Assembly: GCF_003668635.1 (NCBI RefSeq)
Contig: NZ_RCWH01000001.1
Coordinates: 558,001-622,000 of the forward strand
DNA: 64,000 nt
Source: Planomicrobium sp. Y74
Lineage (GTDB): Bacteria; Bacillota; Bacilli; Bacillales_A; Planococcaceae
Direction of reading: 5' to 3'
Numbering within the stretch: the stretch's first letter is position 1; the number at the start of each line of letters is the position of its first letter. This document shows, one piece after another, positions 1 through 11,067 of this stretch. Made by a program: the position numbers and the translations under genes. The notes beneath the pieces are model-generated. The model worked only from the letters and a program-made list of their open reading frames with translations, had not been told where the DNA came from and ran no database searches.

Positions 1-1028
1 GAAACCGGTGGGTTCTCAAGCTCGCCCAACTTTGCATTTTCCACTTTTGCATATTCAGCCACTAATTTATATGGTTCCAGATCCGGCTTCGCAATTCCGA
101 AATACGAAGTCCAGTGACTTGGATAAATCATAGAAGAGATAACATCAACGTTTTCCGAGATTTTAGAGAAGTTCTGGCCAATTCCTGGTGCTTCAGGCAA
201 AGTCGCAGAATAACCGAAGATATCGACGGAAACTTCTACATCATAAGGTTTTAATTGTTCATGGGCATACGCTACAAAATCTGTGACTGCAGCAACACGG
301 CTTTGTACTCCATCATACTCATCGCCCCCGTATTCACCTTTAGAATACTGCAATGTATCTGCACGGTTCTCAAAGCCTTCAGGGAAACGGACATAGTCGA
401 ATTGGATTTCCTTGAAGCCCAGTTTTGCAGCTTCAATGGCGATGTCCACATTATAATCCCATACTTCTTTCATATAAGGATTGACGAAAGCTTCCCCTCT
501 GCGGTTCTTCCATACCTGACCGCCCTCCTGGAAGGACCACTCTGGCTTGTTTTCTGCCAGCGCTGAATCTTTAAATACGACCACACGCGCTATCGGATAG
601 ATTTCCTCTTGTTCTAAACGCTCAAGCATTGCTCGAGGATCTTTGATATAAGGTTGGCCAATTTCATATTCAGCTATCTGGGAACCTTCTTCAGGTACAT
701 AAGTCAGATAACCGAAATCTTCTTTAACATCAATGACCATTGCATTCAAATCAGTTGAACCGACTAAATCAATCAGGCTGTCAAAACGCGCCCCCCCAGC
801 AGAATGTCCTGTAACGAATATCCCACGGACTGCGTCTGGGTATTCAAATGTAAGACCCGAGTTGTATTTGAATAACTGGGAGCTGGACAGAACTTCCGAA
901 TTTATTTCAATTGCATTGTATGTACGTGTAGTGAAATCCTGTGCTTTCTCATCTGCTGCCATAGCCGGTGCCGTAGCTAGTCCACTGAATAATAAAGCGG
1001 TTGCTGCTGCTAATTTTATTTTTTTCAT
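1..1028 (-). CDS. Secreted DUF4015 glycoside-hydrolase-like protein (C-terminus outside window)
   Basis: The frame is open from its start to the left edge, so 342 codons are visible and the C-terminus is missing. Residues 1-24 form a signal peptide (KK, hydrophobic core, cleavage after APAMA). The following VTGHSAG (72-78), VKEDFGYLTY (101-110) and FDYVRFPEG (210-218) are typical of the DUF4015 'putative glycosyl hydrolase' family, which is predicted to be a TIM barrel. The substrate is not known. The ATG at 1028 directly follows AAGGTGAAT; an in-frame GTG at 1034 lies 8 bases after GAGAGG and is a credible alternative start. It is transcribed away from the opp operon terminator and probably has its own promoter. 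Confidence 0.85.
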   Translation of the reverse strand, partial: MKKIKLAAATALLFSGLATAPAMAADEKAQDFTTRTYNAIEINSEVLSSSQLFKYNSGLTFEYPDAVRGIFVTGHSAGGARFDSLIDLVGSTDLNAMVIDVKEDFGYLTYVPEEGSQIAEYEIGQPYIKDPRAMLERLEQEEIYPIARVVVFKDSALAENKPEWSFQEGGQVWKNRRGEAFVNPYMKEVWDYNVDIAIEAAKLGFKEIQFDYVRFPEGFENRADTLQYSKGEYGGDEYDGVQSRVAAVTDFVAYAHEQLKPYDVEVSVDIFGYSATLPEAPGIGQNFSKISENVDVISSMIYPSHWTSYFGIAKPDLEPYKLVAEYAKVENAKLGELENPPV

Positions 1029-1094
1029 ATTCACCTTAACATCCTCTCAGTTGTCTTTCTCATTCCATTTTATCATCATTTTGACAAATTGAAA

Positions 1095-1129
1095 CAAAAA
1101 AATAGCAATACCACGATGTGGCATTGCTA
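1095..1129 (-). terminator. Rho-independent terminator of oppABCDF
   Basis: On the minus strand a stem TAGCAATgcCAC / GTGgtATTGCTA (1103-1129) is followed by seven T residues. It lies just after the oppF stop codon. Confidence 0.85.
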
Positions 1130-1135
1130 AAATTT

Positions 1136-2074
1136 TTACACTTTTAAAGAACCAGCTTTCAAAGCTTCAAATTCACGTTCAGAACAATCCACAAAATGCC
1201 CAGGAGTGATTTCTCTCATACGGACATCCTCGCCTTCCGTGTAGTTATGGGAAGCCGGGTCATAGGATTTACGCACGCGATTGCGCTCGTAGTTAGGATC
1301 TGGAAGCGGTATCGCTGAAAGCAATGATTGCGTGTAAGGGTGCATTGGATTGTTATAAAGATCTTCAGCTGGTGCAAGTTCCACCATTTTACCGAAGTAC
1401 ATAACAGCGATGCGGTCAGATATATATTTGACCATTGAAAGGTCATGGGCGATAAACAAGTATGTGAGCCCTTTTTCTTTCTGCAAATCCTTCAACAGAT
1501 TGACGACTTGCGCCTGGATTGAAACGTCCAATGCGGAAATCGGCTCATCGGCAATGATGAAATCAGGATCTACCGCAAGTGCACGGGCAATTCCCAAACG
1601 CTGTCTTTGTCCACCAGAGAATTCGTGTGGATAACGGTTTGCATGTTCTTTATTCAATCCAACAGTTTCCAGCAGATCGAAAACCATTTGCTCACGTTCT
1701 TTCGAGCTTTTGGCCAATCCGTGGATATCAATGCCTTCTGCAATAATATCCATGACTTTCATCCGTTGGTTCAATGAAGCATAAGGATCCTGGAAAATCA
1801 TTTGCATTTTGCGGTTGAATTTCTTCAGATCTTTTTTGGACTTCTTGCCGTGAACACTTTCACCTTCATACAATACTTCTCCATCAGTCGCATCATATAA
1901 ACGGATAATAGAACGTCCGGTAGTGGATTTCCCACAGCCTGACTCTCCAACAAGACCCAAAGTTTCTCCTTTATAAATATCAAAAGAGATGCCATCGACT
2001 GCTTTCACTTCATTGGCTTTACCAACATTGAAATGCTGCTTCAAGTTTTTGATTTCAAGTAATTTCTCAGCCAT
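1136..2074 (-). CDS. oppF: Oligopeptide ABC transporter ATPase OppF
   Basis: This is the second of two cytoplasmic ATPases that drive peptide import through OppBC. A Walker A motif GESGCGKS is at 43-50, the signature EFSGGQRQR and Walker B FIIADEP follow, and an oligopeptide-type C-terminal extension is present. The C-terminal extension keeps only one cysteine (VDCSERE), so the four-cysteine cluster seen in the AppD/AppF pair of this window is absent. The ATG at 2074 shares one base with the oppD stop codon (TGATG) and has AAGGGAG upstream; a TTG one codon earlier is less likely. It is the last gene of oppABCDF. About 312 residues, normal for OppF. Confidence 0.93.
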   Translation of the reverse strand: MAEKLLEIKNLKQHFNVGKANEVKAVDGISFDIYKGETLGLVGESGCGKSTTGRSIIRLYDATDGEVLYEGESVHGKKSKKDLKKFNRKMQMIFQDPYASLNQRMKVMDIIAEGIDIHGLAKSSKEREQMVFDLLETVGLNKEHANRYPHEFSGGQRQRLGIARALAVDPDFIIADEPISALDVSIQAQVVNLLKDLQKEKGLTYLFIAHDLSMVKYISDRIAVMYFGKMVELAPAEDLYNNPMHPYTQSLLSAIPLPDPNYERNRVRKSYDPASHNYTEGEDVRMREITPGHFVDCSEREFEALKAGSLKV

Positions 2075-3129
2075 CAATTAACGCTCCCTTCATAATAACG
2101 GCTACCAGGGAACTTTTTCATTCTTTCGATAACACTCAATGGCGGCTCAACTTGCGGCGCGTCCGGATGCAGCAGCCAAGTCGCTGCCATGTGAGTGTCA
2201 GAGATTTTAAAGAATGGAGGATCCATTTCCATATCAATCTTCATCGCATATTCACTGCGCAGAGCAAATGCGTCCCCTTTCGGAGGATCCAAAAGGTCAG
2301 GAGGTGTTCCTGGAATAGCATATAGTTTTGCATCTTCAGTATCCAAAGATGGCATTGAACTTAATAGGCCCCATGTATAAGGATGCTGAGGATTGTAGAA
2401 TATTTCATCTACAGTTCCAATTTCAACGATTTTGCCTCCATACATTACTGCCACACGATCCGCAACATTGGCAACAACCCCAAGGTCGTGTGTAATGAAG
2501 ATAATCGAAGTGTCAATTTTTTTCTGAAGGTCTTTCATCAACTCAAGAATTTGAGCCTGAATTGTAACATCAAGTGCTGTAGTGGGCTCATCTGCAATCA
2601 GAATCTGCGGATTACAAGCAAGAGAAATCGCTATAACAATACGCTGGCGCTGTCCACCGGAGAATTGGTGAGGATATTGCTTCATCCGCAATTCCGGTTT
2701 TGGCATACCTACAAGGCGAAGTAAATCGATAGCCACTTTGCGTGCTTCGGTTTTGCTGATTTTTTGGTGCTTCAGCAACGGTTCTGTAATTTGGCGGCCG
2801 ATTGGCATCGTCGGATTCAAAGATGTCATCGGATCCTGAAAAATCATCGAGATATCTTTCCCGCGAATTTTCTGCATTTCTTTATCGGACAATTTAGTCA
2901 GGTCTCTTCCACCGAATAAAATTTCTCCGTTTTTAAATTCTGCTGAACTCTCAGGCAATAAACGCATGATCGATTTCGTCGTTACAGATTTACCTGAACC
3001 CGACTCCCCTACGATTGCCAAAGTTTCACCTTTATATAAATCAAAATTTACACCTCGTATAGCTTTTACTTCCCCGCCAAAAGTGTTAAAGGAAAGTTCG
3101 AGGTCTTTAACTTGTAGAATTTTCTCCAT
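2074..3129 (-). CDS. oppD: Oligopeptide ABC transporter ATPase OppD
   Basis: Peptide-import ATPase, 351 residues. Walker A GESGSGKS is at 41-48, with Q-loop [11 protein letters not shown], signature QFSGGQRQR and Walker [13 protein letters not shown]. The C-terminal oligo-HPY region ([15 protein letters not shown]..., [10 protein letters not shown]) aligns with the segment that carries a cysteine cluster in many Opp/Dpp ATPases, but here the cysteines are replaced. It starts 15 bases after oppC and runs into oppF with a one-base overlap, so the two ATPases are likely translationally coupled. Confidence 0.94.
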   Translation of the reverse strand: MEKILQVKDLELSFNTFGGEVKAIRGVNFDLYKGETLAIVGESGSGKSVTTKSIMRLLPESSAEFKNGEILFGGRDLTKLSDKEMQKIRGKDISMIFQDPMTSLNPTMPIGRQITEPLLKHQKISKTEARKVAIDLLRLVGMPKPELRMKQYPHQFSGGQRQRIVIAISLACNPQILIADEPTTALDVTIQAQILELMKDLQKKIDTSIIFITHDLGVVANVADRVAVMYGGKIVEIGTVDEIFYNPQHPYTWGLLSSMPSLDTEDAKLYAIPGTPPDLLDPPKGDAFALRSEYAMKIDMEMDPPFFKISDTHMAATWLLHPDAPQVEPPLSVIERMKKFPGSRYYEGSVN

Positions 3130-3144
3130 CTTCGGCTTTCCTCC

Positions 3145-4164
3145 TTAATCTTTCATCTTAGGATCGAGGGCATCGCGCAATCCATCACCGATCAAGTTGA
3201 ATGCAATCATGATCAAACTCAACACAAATGCCGGAATCGCAATGATGTGCGGTTGATACTGGATTAATTTATAACCATCGTTAATGAGCGTTCCAAGTGA
3301 AGCGTCCGGCGCCTGGAGCCCCAGCCCGATGAAACTCAAGAAAGCTTCAAAGAAAATAGCTCCAGGAATCGTGAACATTGTATTAATAATGATTACACCC
3401 AATACGTTTGGCATTAAATGCTTCCAGATTATCCGTCCATCAGTCGCACCTAAAGTACGTGCAGCCAAAACGAATTCCTGAGATTTGTATTTGAGTACCT
3501 GTCCACGGACAACCCGCGACATACCGGTCCAACCGGTTATGGTCAGTGCGATGATAATAGCCAGTATACCTGGATCCATAATCATGATGAAAAGAATTAC
3601 CACTACAAGGTTTGGAATACCTGTCAAAATCTCGACGATACGCTGCATGATATCGTCGACGCGTCCGCCGAAGTAACCGGAGATACCGCCATAAATTACA
3701 CCAATCAGCATATCAATAGCCGCTGCGGCAAATGCAATGAACAGCGATACTTGAGTACCTTTCCAAACACGTGAGAACATATCGCGGCCAAGACCATCAG
3801 TTCCGAACCAATAGTTCTGTTCAACATTTTTCATTTCGTATAAATCCACTTCTTTACCGCCAAGTGTACCGACACCATCAAAAATACCCAGATTTTCAAT
3901 TACCGGAATTTTAGGCGGCAGGTTTGCGTGTGTAATAGTCTGAGAATTAGGTGAATACGGGCTAATAACTGGACCCAGTAACGCCATTATTACGATCAAT
4001 CCAAAGAGGATTAAACTGAAAATGGCACCTTTATTCTTTTTAAGTCTTCGCCAGGCATCTTGCCAAAAGCTTACACTCGGTTTTGAAATACGTTCAGCCT
4101 TTTCAGTATCTCTTGTGATTCTGTCAAAAGATCCTTGAGGCAGATTATCATAGTTTTGTGTCAT
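3145..4164 (-). CDS. oppC: Oligopeptide ABC transporter permease OppC
   Basis: Inner-membrane permease of the oligopeptide importer, 339 residues. The N-terminal OppC_N segment (one membrane span after WRRLKKNKGA) is followed by an extracellular loop with WFGTDGLGRDMFSRV, and then the BPD_transp_1 core. The EAA loop that contacts the ATPases is AARTLGATDGRIIWKHLMPN. The start ATG overlaps the oppB stop by one base (TAATG). OppC pairs with OppB to form the translocation channel. Confidence 0.95.
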   Translation of the reverse strand: MTQNYDNLPQGSFDRITRDTEKAERISKPSVSFWQDAWRRLKKNKGAIFSLILFGLIVIMALLGPVISPYSPNSQTITHANLPPKIPVIENLGIFDGVGTLGGKEVDLYEMKNVEQNYWFGTDGLGRDMFSRVWKGTQVSLFIAFAAAAIDMLIGVIYGGISGYFGGRVDDIMQRIVEILTGIPNLVVVILFIMIMDPGILAIIIALTITGWTGMSRVVRGQVLKYKSQEFVLAARTLGATDGRIIWKHLMPNVLGVIIINTMFTIPGAIFFEAFLSFIGLGLQAPDASLGTLINDGYKLIQYQPHIIAIPAFVLSLIMIAFNLIGDGLRDALDPKMKD

Positions 4165-5099
4165 TAACCCTTACCTCCTGAAAGACGGATACGAGGATCT
4201 ATTATACCGTACAAAATATCCACTATTAAAATTACTAATATCAAAAACACAGAAAAGAAAATTGTTGTGCCCATGATAATTGAGAAATCACTTACCATGA
4301 TTGATTTAACAAACTGTTCACCGATTCCAGGAATTGCGAAAATCTGCTCAACAACCAATGAACCGGTTAAAATTGCAACAGCCATTGGCCCTAGAACTGT
4401 AATCAACGGAATCAAGGCATTTCTGAATGCATGTTTGAAAGCGATTTCAGCACCGCTCGCCCCTTTGGCTTTGGCAAGAGTAATGTAATCGGATCCTAAT
4501 ACTTCAATCATTTCTGTTCTGATGAATCTCGCTGCTGTTGCAAGCGGGAACATCGCTAAAGCAATCGATGGAAGGACACTGGACATAAATCCGTCTTTCC
4601 ACAAAGCGACCGGGAACCAGCCTAGTTTTAGACCAAGGGAATACTGGAGCATGGATGCAAATACGAAGGATGGAATAGAGATTCCGATAATCGCAACAAC
4701 TGTGCTCGAATAATCGACCCAAGTATTCTGCCTTAAAGCGGCTACCATTCCGAGTAAAATGCCTAACACAGTCCCCAGTACCATACCTTGGAAACCAATT
4801 TGTGCTGATGGACCCATACGACTCAAAATAACATCCGTTACATCTGCGCCTTTGAACTGGTTGATCGAAACTCCTAAATCACCTTGTAACAGGCCAAACA
4901 TATAGTCGAAATACTGAACTGGAAGGGGTCGGTCTAGACCGTACCTTGCTTCTACGACTGCCCTTTGTTCTGGAGATAATTTATCTGCGGAAGCGATAGG
5001 GGAACCTGGTAGTATCTTCATCAAGAAAAAAGTGAATGTGGCAATCAACGCCAATGTAATCACCATATATATTATCCGTTTGCCAATGTATCTTGCCAT
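4164..5099 (-). CDS. oppB: Oligopeptide ABC transporter permease OppB
   Basis: 311-residue permease with the OppB N-terminal helix (RYIGKRIIYMVITLALIA) and the family features RYGLDRPLPVQY and an EAA loop AKAKGASGAEIAFKHAFRN. It begins with ATG after a good ribosome site TGGAGGTGCAAC. It lies 198 bases after oppA; a hairpin in that gap probably lowers the expression of the membrane and ATPase genes relative to the binding protein. The closing PRIRLSGGKG is typical of OppB. Confidence 0.95.
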   Translation of the reverse strand: MARYIGKRIIYMVITLALIATFTFFLMKILPGSPIASADKLSPEQRAVVEARYGLDRPLPVQYFDYMFGLLQGDLGVSINQFKGADVTDVILSRMGPSAQIGFQGMVLGTVLGILLGMVAALRQNTWVDYSSTVVAIIGISIPSFVFASMLQYSLGLKLGWFPVALWKDGFMSSVLPSIALAMFPLATAARFIRTEMIEVLGSDYITLAKAKGASGAEIAFKHAFRNALIPLITVLGPMAVAILTGSLVVEQIFAIPGIGEQFVKSIMVSDFSIIMGTTIFFSVFLILVILIVDILYGIIDPRIRLSGGKG

Positions 5100-5220
5100 G
5101 TTGCACCTCCAAAATAGAATACTTCTATTATATAAGCTCTGTTTATGTATGAAAACAAAAACTTATTTTTTTCAAATTTAGCAGAAAAGGTTTAATTTTC
5201 GGTGAACTTTCCTACATTAG

Positions 5221-5260
5221 AAAAGAGAGTATATCGAGCTAAAGTAGCGATATACTCTCT
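5221..5260 (-). terminator. Intercistronic hairpin between oppA and oppB
   Basis: A 13-bp perfect stem AGAGAGTATATCG / CGATATACTCTCT (5224-5236 and 5248-5260) with an 11-base loop is followed on the minus strand by TTTTCTAA. This is a moderate terminator or RNA-stabilising element, common after binding-protein genes of ABC operons, and would give an excess of oppA transcript. Confidence 0.7.
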
Positions 5261-5296
5261 TTCTATTTGGTTTTAGAACCGTGGCTTCAGTTTATA

Positions 5297-7036
5297 TTAT
5301 TCTTTACCTGAAATGTAAGCCCATTTGTAGCTATAGTCTCCACCGAATGGGTGAGAAACGATACCATTAACATATGGTTTTTGAAGAGCCATTACTGCAC
5401 GTTGGTAAATCGGTGCGATTGCTGCATCTTCTTCAATCAGGATTCTTTCTGCTTCAGCCATAGCTTCCCAGCGAGCTGCAGGATCTTGAGCTAGTTCGCC
5501 TTTAGCTTGTTCAACCAAGCTGTCGAATTCTTCGTTAGAATAAGACATCAAGTTGTGTGAAGCTCCAGTAACGAACAAGTCAATGAAAGTCATTGGATCC
5601 TGGTAATCAGGGCCCCATCCAGAGTTTTGGATGTCATAGTCCTGTGCTTCGTCTAGTTCAAGACGAACGCCAAATGGTACAGCTTTCAAGTTTACAGTCA
5701 AACCTTCAAGGTTAGTTTCAAGCTGCTCTTTCAAGTAAGCGTCCATTTTACCAGCCAATTCGCTGTCGCCACCTAGTAGTTCAAGAGTTACTTCAGTTTG
5801 GCCGATTTCTTCTAGGCCAGTCTGCCAGAACTCTTGTGCTTTAGTAGCATCAAAACCAGTCAAGTCTCCGTTGATTTCACGGAAATCTTCTCCGTCTTCA
5901 GAGAAAGTGAACTCTGTAGGTACAAGATAGTTAGCTGGAAGTGAACCGTTAGCCAATACTACGTCAACTAGATCTTGCTTGTTGAAAGCCATAGAAATCG
6001 CTTTACGGATGTTTTCGTTAGCAAGTGGTGTTTCTTCACCATTGCGTTCTTGGTTAAATTTCAAGTAGAACAAAGTTGGTTCAAGTTCTTTTACAACTTC
6101 CGGGTCGTCAGCATATTGCATTGCGAACTCACCAGATAATCCAACGCGGTCTTTCTCGCCAGATTGGTAAAGGTTAAGAGCTGTAGATGTCTCTTTAACA
6201 ACGTCAACATTGATAGTTTCAAGTGTCACTGTTTCAGCATCCCAGTACTCTTCGTTTTTCTCCATTGTCCAAGTCAAGCCAGTTCCATCCCAGTTAGTTA
6301 ATACGAATGGACCGTTATAAAGCAAGTTGTCAGAGTTAGAAGCGTAGTCGTCGCCTTTTTCAGTAACGAACTCTTCGTTCTGTGGATAAAAAGTTCCGAA
6401 TGCCATCAATGACATGAAGTATGGAGTTGGACGCTCAAGTGTAACCACTAGAGTTTTTTCGTCTTCTGCTACAACACCAAGTTCTGATGGATCCGCGCCT
6501 TCTGATACTTCTTTAGCGCCTTTGATAGTGCCAGCCATCATGTATGGACCATAAGGAGATCCAACTTCAGGGTCTAGCGCACGCTGCCAAGCAAACACGA
6601 AATCTTGTGCTGTAATCGGTGTACCATTTGACCAATTAGCATCACGCAATTTGAATGTGTAAGTCAAGCCATCTTCAGAGATTTCCGGCTCGCTTTCAGC
6701 TAAAGCAGGTACTGCAATATTCTCTTCGTTTAAGCGGAATAGACCTTCATTTACGTTGTTCAAGATGTTGAATGCTACAGAATCTTCAGCGATTGCTGAG
6801 TCCATAGATGGAATTTCTGCACCTTCAACTAGGTTAAGTACTTGTTCTGCGTCAGGCTCGCCGCCTTCTGTTGATGCTGAGTCGTCTCCGCCATCATCTG
6901 TATTGCTAGTATCTGTTTCTGATGAATCTGGTGTTTCAGTTCCGCCGTCAGTTTCTTCTCCGCCGCCACATGCAGCTAGGAAGATGCTGAGAACAAGAAC
7001 TAGGCCAAGTAGCCAAAATAGCTTGCTGTTCTTCAC
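5297..7036 (-). CDS. oppA: Oligopeptide-binding lipoprotein OppA
   Basis: Extracellular peptide-binding receptor of the Opp importer, 579 residues (SBP_bac_5 family). The lipoprotein signal ends in LAAC with the lipidated Cys at 23, followed by a long Ser/Thr/Asp/Glu-rich linker (about 25-60) and the binding domain, including DSAIAEDSVAFNILNNVNEGL and GPFVLTNW. The start is GTG at 7036, preceded by AAGGGGG. It is the first gene of oppABCDF and has the operon promoter and a CodY-like box upstream. In B. subtilis, Opp serves nutrition and import of signalling peptides (competence and sporulation); the same roles here are inference. Confidence 0.95.
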   Translation of the reverse strand: MKNSKLFWLLGLVLVLSIFLAACGGGEETDGGTETPDSSETDTSNTDDGGDDSASTEGGEPDAEQVLNLVEGAEIPSMDSAIAEDSVAFNILNNVNEGLFRLNEENIAVPALAESEPEISEDGLTYTFKLRDANWSNGTPITAQDFVFAWQRALDPEVGSPYGPYMMAGTIKGAKEVSEGADPSELGVVAEDEKTLVVTLERPTPYFMSLMAFGTFYPQNEEFVTEKGDDYASNSDNLLYNGPFVLTNWDGTGLTWTMEKNEEYWDAETVTLETINVDVVKETSTALNLYQSGEKDRVGLSGEFAMQYADDPEVVKELEPTLFYLKFNQERNGEETPLANENIRKAISMAFNKQDLVDVVLANGSLPANYLVPTEFTFSEDGEDFREINGDLTGFDATKAQEFWQTGLEEIGQTEVTLELLGGDSELAGKMDAYLKEQLETNLEGLTVNLKAVPFGVRLELDEAQDYDIQNSGWGPDYQDPMTFIDLFVTGASHNLMSYSNEEFDSLVEQAKGELAQDPAARWEAMAEAERILIEEDAAIAPIYQRAVMALQKPYVNGIVSHPFGGDYSYKWAYISGKE

Positions 7037-7052
7037 TTAGGTGACCCCCTTA

Positions 7053-7067
7053 AATTTTCTGAAAAAT
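7053..7067. promoter_or_regulatory. CodY-like operator in the oppA leader
   Basis: AATTTTCTGAAAAAT matches the CodY consensus AATTTTCWGAAAATT at 14 of 15 positions. It lies between the predicted -10 box and the oppA ribosome site, so bound CodY would block elongation when branched-chain amino acids and GTP are high. Confidence 0.65.
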
Positions 7068-7080
7068 TGGTACACTGTTA

Positions 7081-7109
7081 ATTATACATATTCTTTTAAC
7101 CTTGTACAG
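7081..7109 (-). promoter_or_regulatory. Predicted SigA promoter of oppABCDF
   Basis: On the minus strand CTGTAC (-35, 7104-7109), a 17-base spacer and TATAAT (-10, 7081-7086). The -10 box is perfect and the -35 box weak. Confidence 0.55.
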
Positions 7110-7276
7110 GCTTTTTTTTATATTTTATCGGTCATTATAATAATAGTGTGACATTTATTACAGAAAAAATCGCGTGAATATTACGTTTGTAAGCGTTTTC
7201 TTCTCAGAAATTCCCAGAGGTTTTTTTTGATTTTTTTCCCTTTTCCTACTACAATCATCTAGAGGAGAGTGCAAAA

Positions 7277-7618
7277 TTGAAAAAAATACTTATATGGATT
7301 TTAATAGTTCAAGCGATAATCTTCCTGACCATCTTTATTCGTTCAGAAGACTTATCACTTTTGTCCTACATCAATACATCATTTGTTTATGGTGGAGTTC
7401 TGGTTTTCTTCGGTGCTTGGATCTTTGTTGTCCAAACAGGGGCCTTCGATATTTTTACAATGAGCATGCGGAAATTTTATCGTCGAAAAAGTACAATGGA
7501 AGATGATGAAATGCGTCTCCCATCCGAGGTTATTCCCTTTTCAGCTGCTCCACTGCTTATAATCGGGATAGTTACAATTTTGGTGATGAGCATTTCCTTG
7601 CTTGTATACGAATTATAA
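7277..7618 (+). CDS. Small three-span membrane protein, DUF3899-like
   Basis: 113 residues with three predicted membrane spans (about 4-22, 30-52 and 90-111) and a basic, charged loop between the second and third (RKFYRRKSTMEDDEMR). It resembles the DUF3899 family of uncharacterised Bacillales membrane proteins. The start is TTG at 7277, with AGAGGAGAG at 7261-7269 as ribosome site. It lies directly upstream of the trpS promoter on the same strand and divergent from oppA. No function can be given. Confidence 0.75.
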   Translation: MKKILIWILIVQAIIFLTIFIRSEDLSLLSYINTSFVYGGVLVFFGAWIFVVQTGAFDIFTMSMRKFYRRKSTMEDDEMRLPSEVIPFSAAPLLIIGIVTILVMSISLLVYEL

Positions 7619-7620
7619 TA

Positions 7621-7650
7621 TTGCAAATCATTTCTTGCTTATACTATAAT
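7621..7650 (+). promoter_or_regulatory. Predicted SigA promoter of the trpS leader
   Basis: TTGCAA (7621-7626), an 18-base spacer and TATAAT (7645-7650). It lies three bases after the preceding gene and places the transcript start just before the T-box leader. Confidence 0.7.
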
Positions 7651-7656
7651 AAGAAC

Positions 7657-9023
<1,367 letters not shown>

Positions 9024-9066
9024 GAAGGCTCCCCTTCCCAAGCACTTTCCCATTTTATCAAAGCAC

Positions 9067-9104
9067 AAAAAAGTTCCGCACATTAAATTGTGCGGAACTT
9101 TTTT
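9067..9104. terminator. Bidirectional terminator between trpS and appC
   Basis: A perfect 16-bp inverted repeat, AAAAAAGTTCCGCACA / TGTGCGGAACTTTTTT, with a six-base loop gives a U-tract on both strands. It ends both convergent transcripts. Confidence 0.92.
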
Positions 9105-9128
9105 AGTTGGACACCCGTCCTTTTCCTA

Positions 9129-10046
9129 TCATCTCAAAGATTTAGGATTTAATGCATCCTTCAATCCTTCTCCTATGAAGTTAATGGAAAGAATCGTCAA
9201 TGTCAGAATTAACGCTGGCGGCATCCAGATCCATGGCTTGCCTTGCAGCACATCCGGTTCATTAGCGGAAGACAACATGATTCCCCAGCTTGGAGTCGCT
9301 TGGGGCACTCCGAACCCAAGATAGCTTAATGCCGATTCAACCACGATCATGCTTGCAAAAATCAATGTTGCCTGAACAATAATCGTTGAAGCTACGTTCG
9401 GCAGTAAATGTCTCACAATTACTTTGAACGGTGAACAGCCGATTGACAGAGCGGCCAGAATATATTCATTTTCCTTTTCAGCTAGGACTTTACTGCGCAC
9501 CAGGCGGGCTACCCCTCCCCAGCTCAATATTCCGATGACAATGATCAGGACCCATAACCCATCAACTATGCCGTAGAGAATTGTGTTTAAGACAATAACA
9601 AATACTAAAAAAGGGAACGTCAATACTAAATCAGTAAACCGCATCAGAATGTTGTCAACAAGTCCTCCAAAGAAACCTGCAATCGAGCCCACAATAGTCC
9701 CTAAAACAATTACCATTAATGTTGCACTGAAACCGACCAACAGAGAGATCCTGCCACCGTAAAACAGACGAGTCAATACATCTCTGCCGCTTTTATCCGT
9801 CCCAAGAATATGCTCACTATTGGGTGGTATATTCATCGATCCGATATTCACTTTTGCAATATCAGGCAGCGGCGATAAATATTGAGCCAAAAAAGGTGCT
9901 GCAATAGACAGCAAAGTCACTATAATGATGAACACCGAACTGATCATTGCCAATTTGTTCTTTAAAAACTTTTTTCTAGCAATCTGCCAAGGAGACAAGC
10001 TTCGTTCCGGCTTCTTTTGCTGAGTTAAAGTTGTTGATGATGCCAT
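9129..10046 (-). CDS. appC: Peptide ABC transporter permease AppC
   Basis: 305-residue permease of the second oligopeptide importer, with an OppC_N segment after SPWQIARKKFLKNK, the motif LGTDKSGRDVLTRL, the BPD_transp_1 core and an EAA loop AALSIGCSPFKVIVRHLLPN. It ends in EGLKDALNPKSLR, as OppC/AppC proteins do. The start follows TTGAGGAGGAAGCAGA. It is the last gene of appDFABC, 12 bases after appB. Confidence 0.92.
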   Translation of the reverse strand: MASSTTLTQQKKPERSLSPWQIARKKFLKNKLAMISSVFIIIVTLLSIAAPFLAQYLSPLPDIAKVNIGSMNIPPNSEHILGTDKSGRDVLTRLFYGGRISLLVGFSATLMVIVLGTIVGSIAGFFGGLVDNILMRFTDLVLTFPFLVFVIVLNTILYGIVDGLWVLIIVIGILSWGGVARLVRSKVLAEKENEYILAALSIGCSPFKVIVRHLLPNVASTIIVQATLIFASMIVVESALSYLGFGVPQATPSWGIMLSSANEPDVLQGKPWIWMPPALILTLTILSINFIGEGLKDALNPKSLR

Positions 10047-10058
10047 TCTGCTTCCTCC

Positions 10059-11024
10059 TCAATCCAGGCGGATTCGTGGATCCACGACGCCGTATAATAA
10101 ATCTGCTATTAAATTTCCGGCTAATGTCAGGAATGACAAAAGCATAGTGAGAGCCATCAATGTCGGGTAATCCCTGCTGGTCACCGAATCAAGAAATAGC
10201 ATACCGATTCCCGGATATGTAAAAATTGATTCAGTGATAATCGCTCCGCCGATCAATGCAGCAAAATCAAACCCTAAAAATGTCACTAAAGGAATGATGG
10301 AATTTCTTAAAATATGTACATTATAAATTTTTCTTATTGGCGTTCCTTTTGCACGGGCTGTACGAACGAAATCTTTCCGTGAATTCTCAATAATATCATT
10401 CCGCAGAAACTGCGTATAAGAAGCTGTTCCCATCGCCCCAAGAACTAATGCCGGTAAGAGAACATGATGTAATTTGCTTAAATAATATTCAAAACTTCCT
10501 TTTTCAATTAGAATGTCCACCGATCCGCCAAACGGAAACCAGTTCAAATGGAAAGAAAAGAAATAAATGGCAACTACAGCAGCTACGAAAGACGGAATCG
10601 CAAGCATGATATAGTTTATCCCCGCAATGGCATTATCCCCGATGGTATAAGGCCTTCTGCCTGAATACATCCCCATCGCAAAAGCCAGGATATAGGTGAT
10701 GATAAGAGATATGACACCCAGCAACAAAGTATTCGGCACTTTTTCCATAATAATATCAAAGACATCTGTTTTATATTTTGTCGATTTACCGAAATCCCCC
10801 TGCACAAAGCCAGTAATCCAATTAAAATACTGCACTGGCAGCGGTTCGTTGTAACCCAGTTTTTCTCTCATTTCCTCAATATATTCCGGATTTGTATTCA
10901 GTGGATCAATTTCTCCGCTCAGGGAATCCCCCGGCATTAATTTTGCCAATGAAAATACTACGATGGAAATAAGGATGAGCATAGGAATCGTTCCGAGCAA
11001 TCTTTTAATCGTATATTTTAGCAT
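10059..11024 (-). CDS. appB: Peptide ABC transporter permease AppB
   Basis: 321-residue OppB/DppB/AppB permease. It starts with the membrane helix KYTIKRLLGTIPMLILIS, has LGYNEPLPVQYFNW in the first outer loop, and an EAA loop TARAKGTPIRKIYNVHILRN. It forms the channel with AppC. It is preceded by AAGGAGAGTATAA and lies 158 bases after appA, with two inverted repeats in the gap. Confidence 0.92.
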   Translation of the reverse strand: MLKYTIKRLLGTIPMLILISIVVFSLAKLMPGDSLSGEIDPLNTNPEYIEEMREKLGYNEPLPVQYFNWITGFVQGDFGKSTKYKTDVFDIIMEKVPNTLLLGVISLIITYILAFAMGMYSGRRPYTIGDNAIAGINYIMLAIPSFVAAVVAIYFFSFHLNWFPFGGSVDILIEKGSFEYYLSKLHHVLLPALVLGAMGTASYTQFLRNDIIENSRKDFVRTARAKGTPIRKIYNVHILRNSIIPLVTFLGFDFAALIGGAIITESIFTYPGIGMLFLDSVTSRDYPTLMALTMLLSFLTLAGNLIADLLYGVVDPRIRLD

Positions 11025-11067
11025 TTATACTCTCCTTGTCTGTAAAGTTCTCTGTTGCCGCTCTCCG

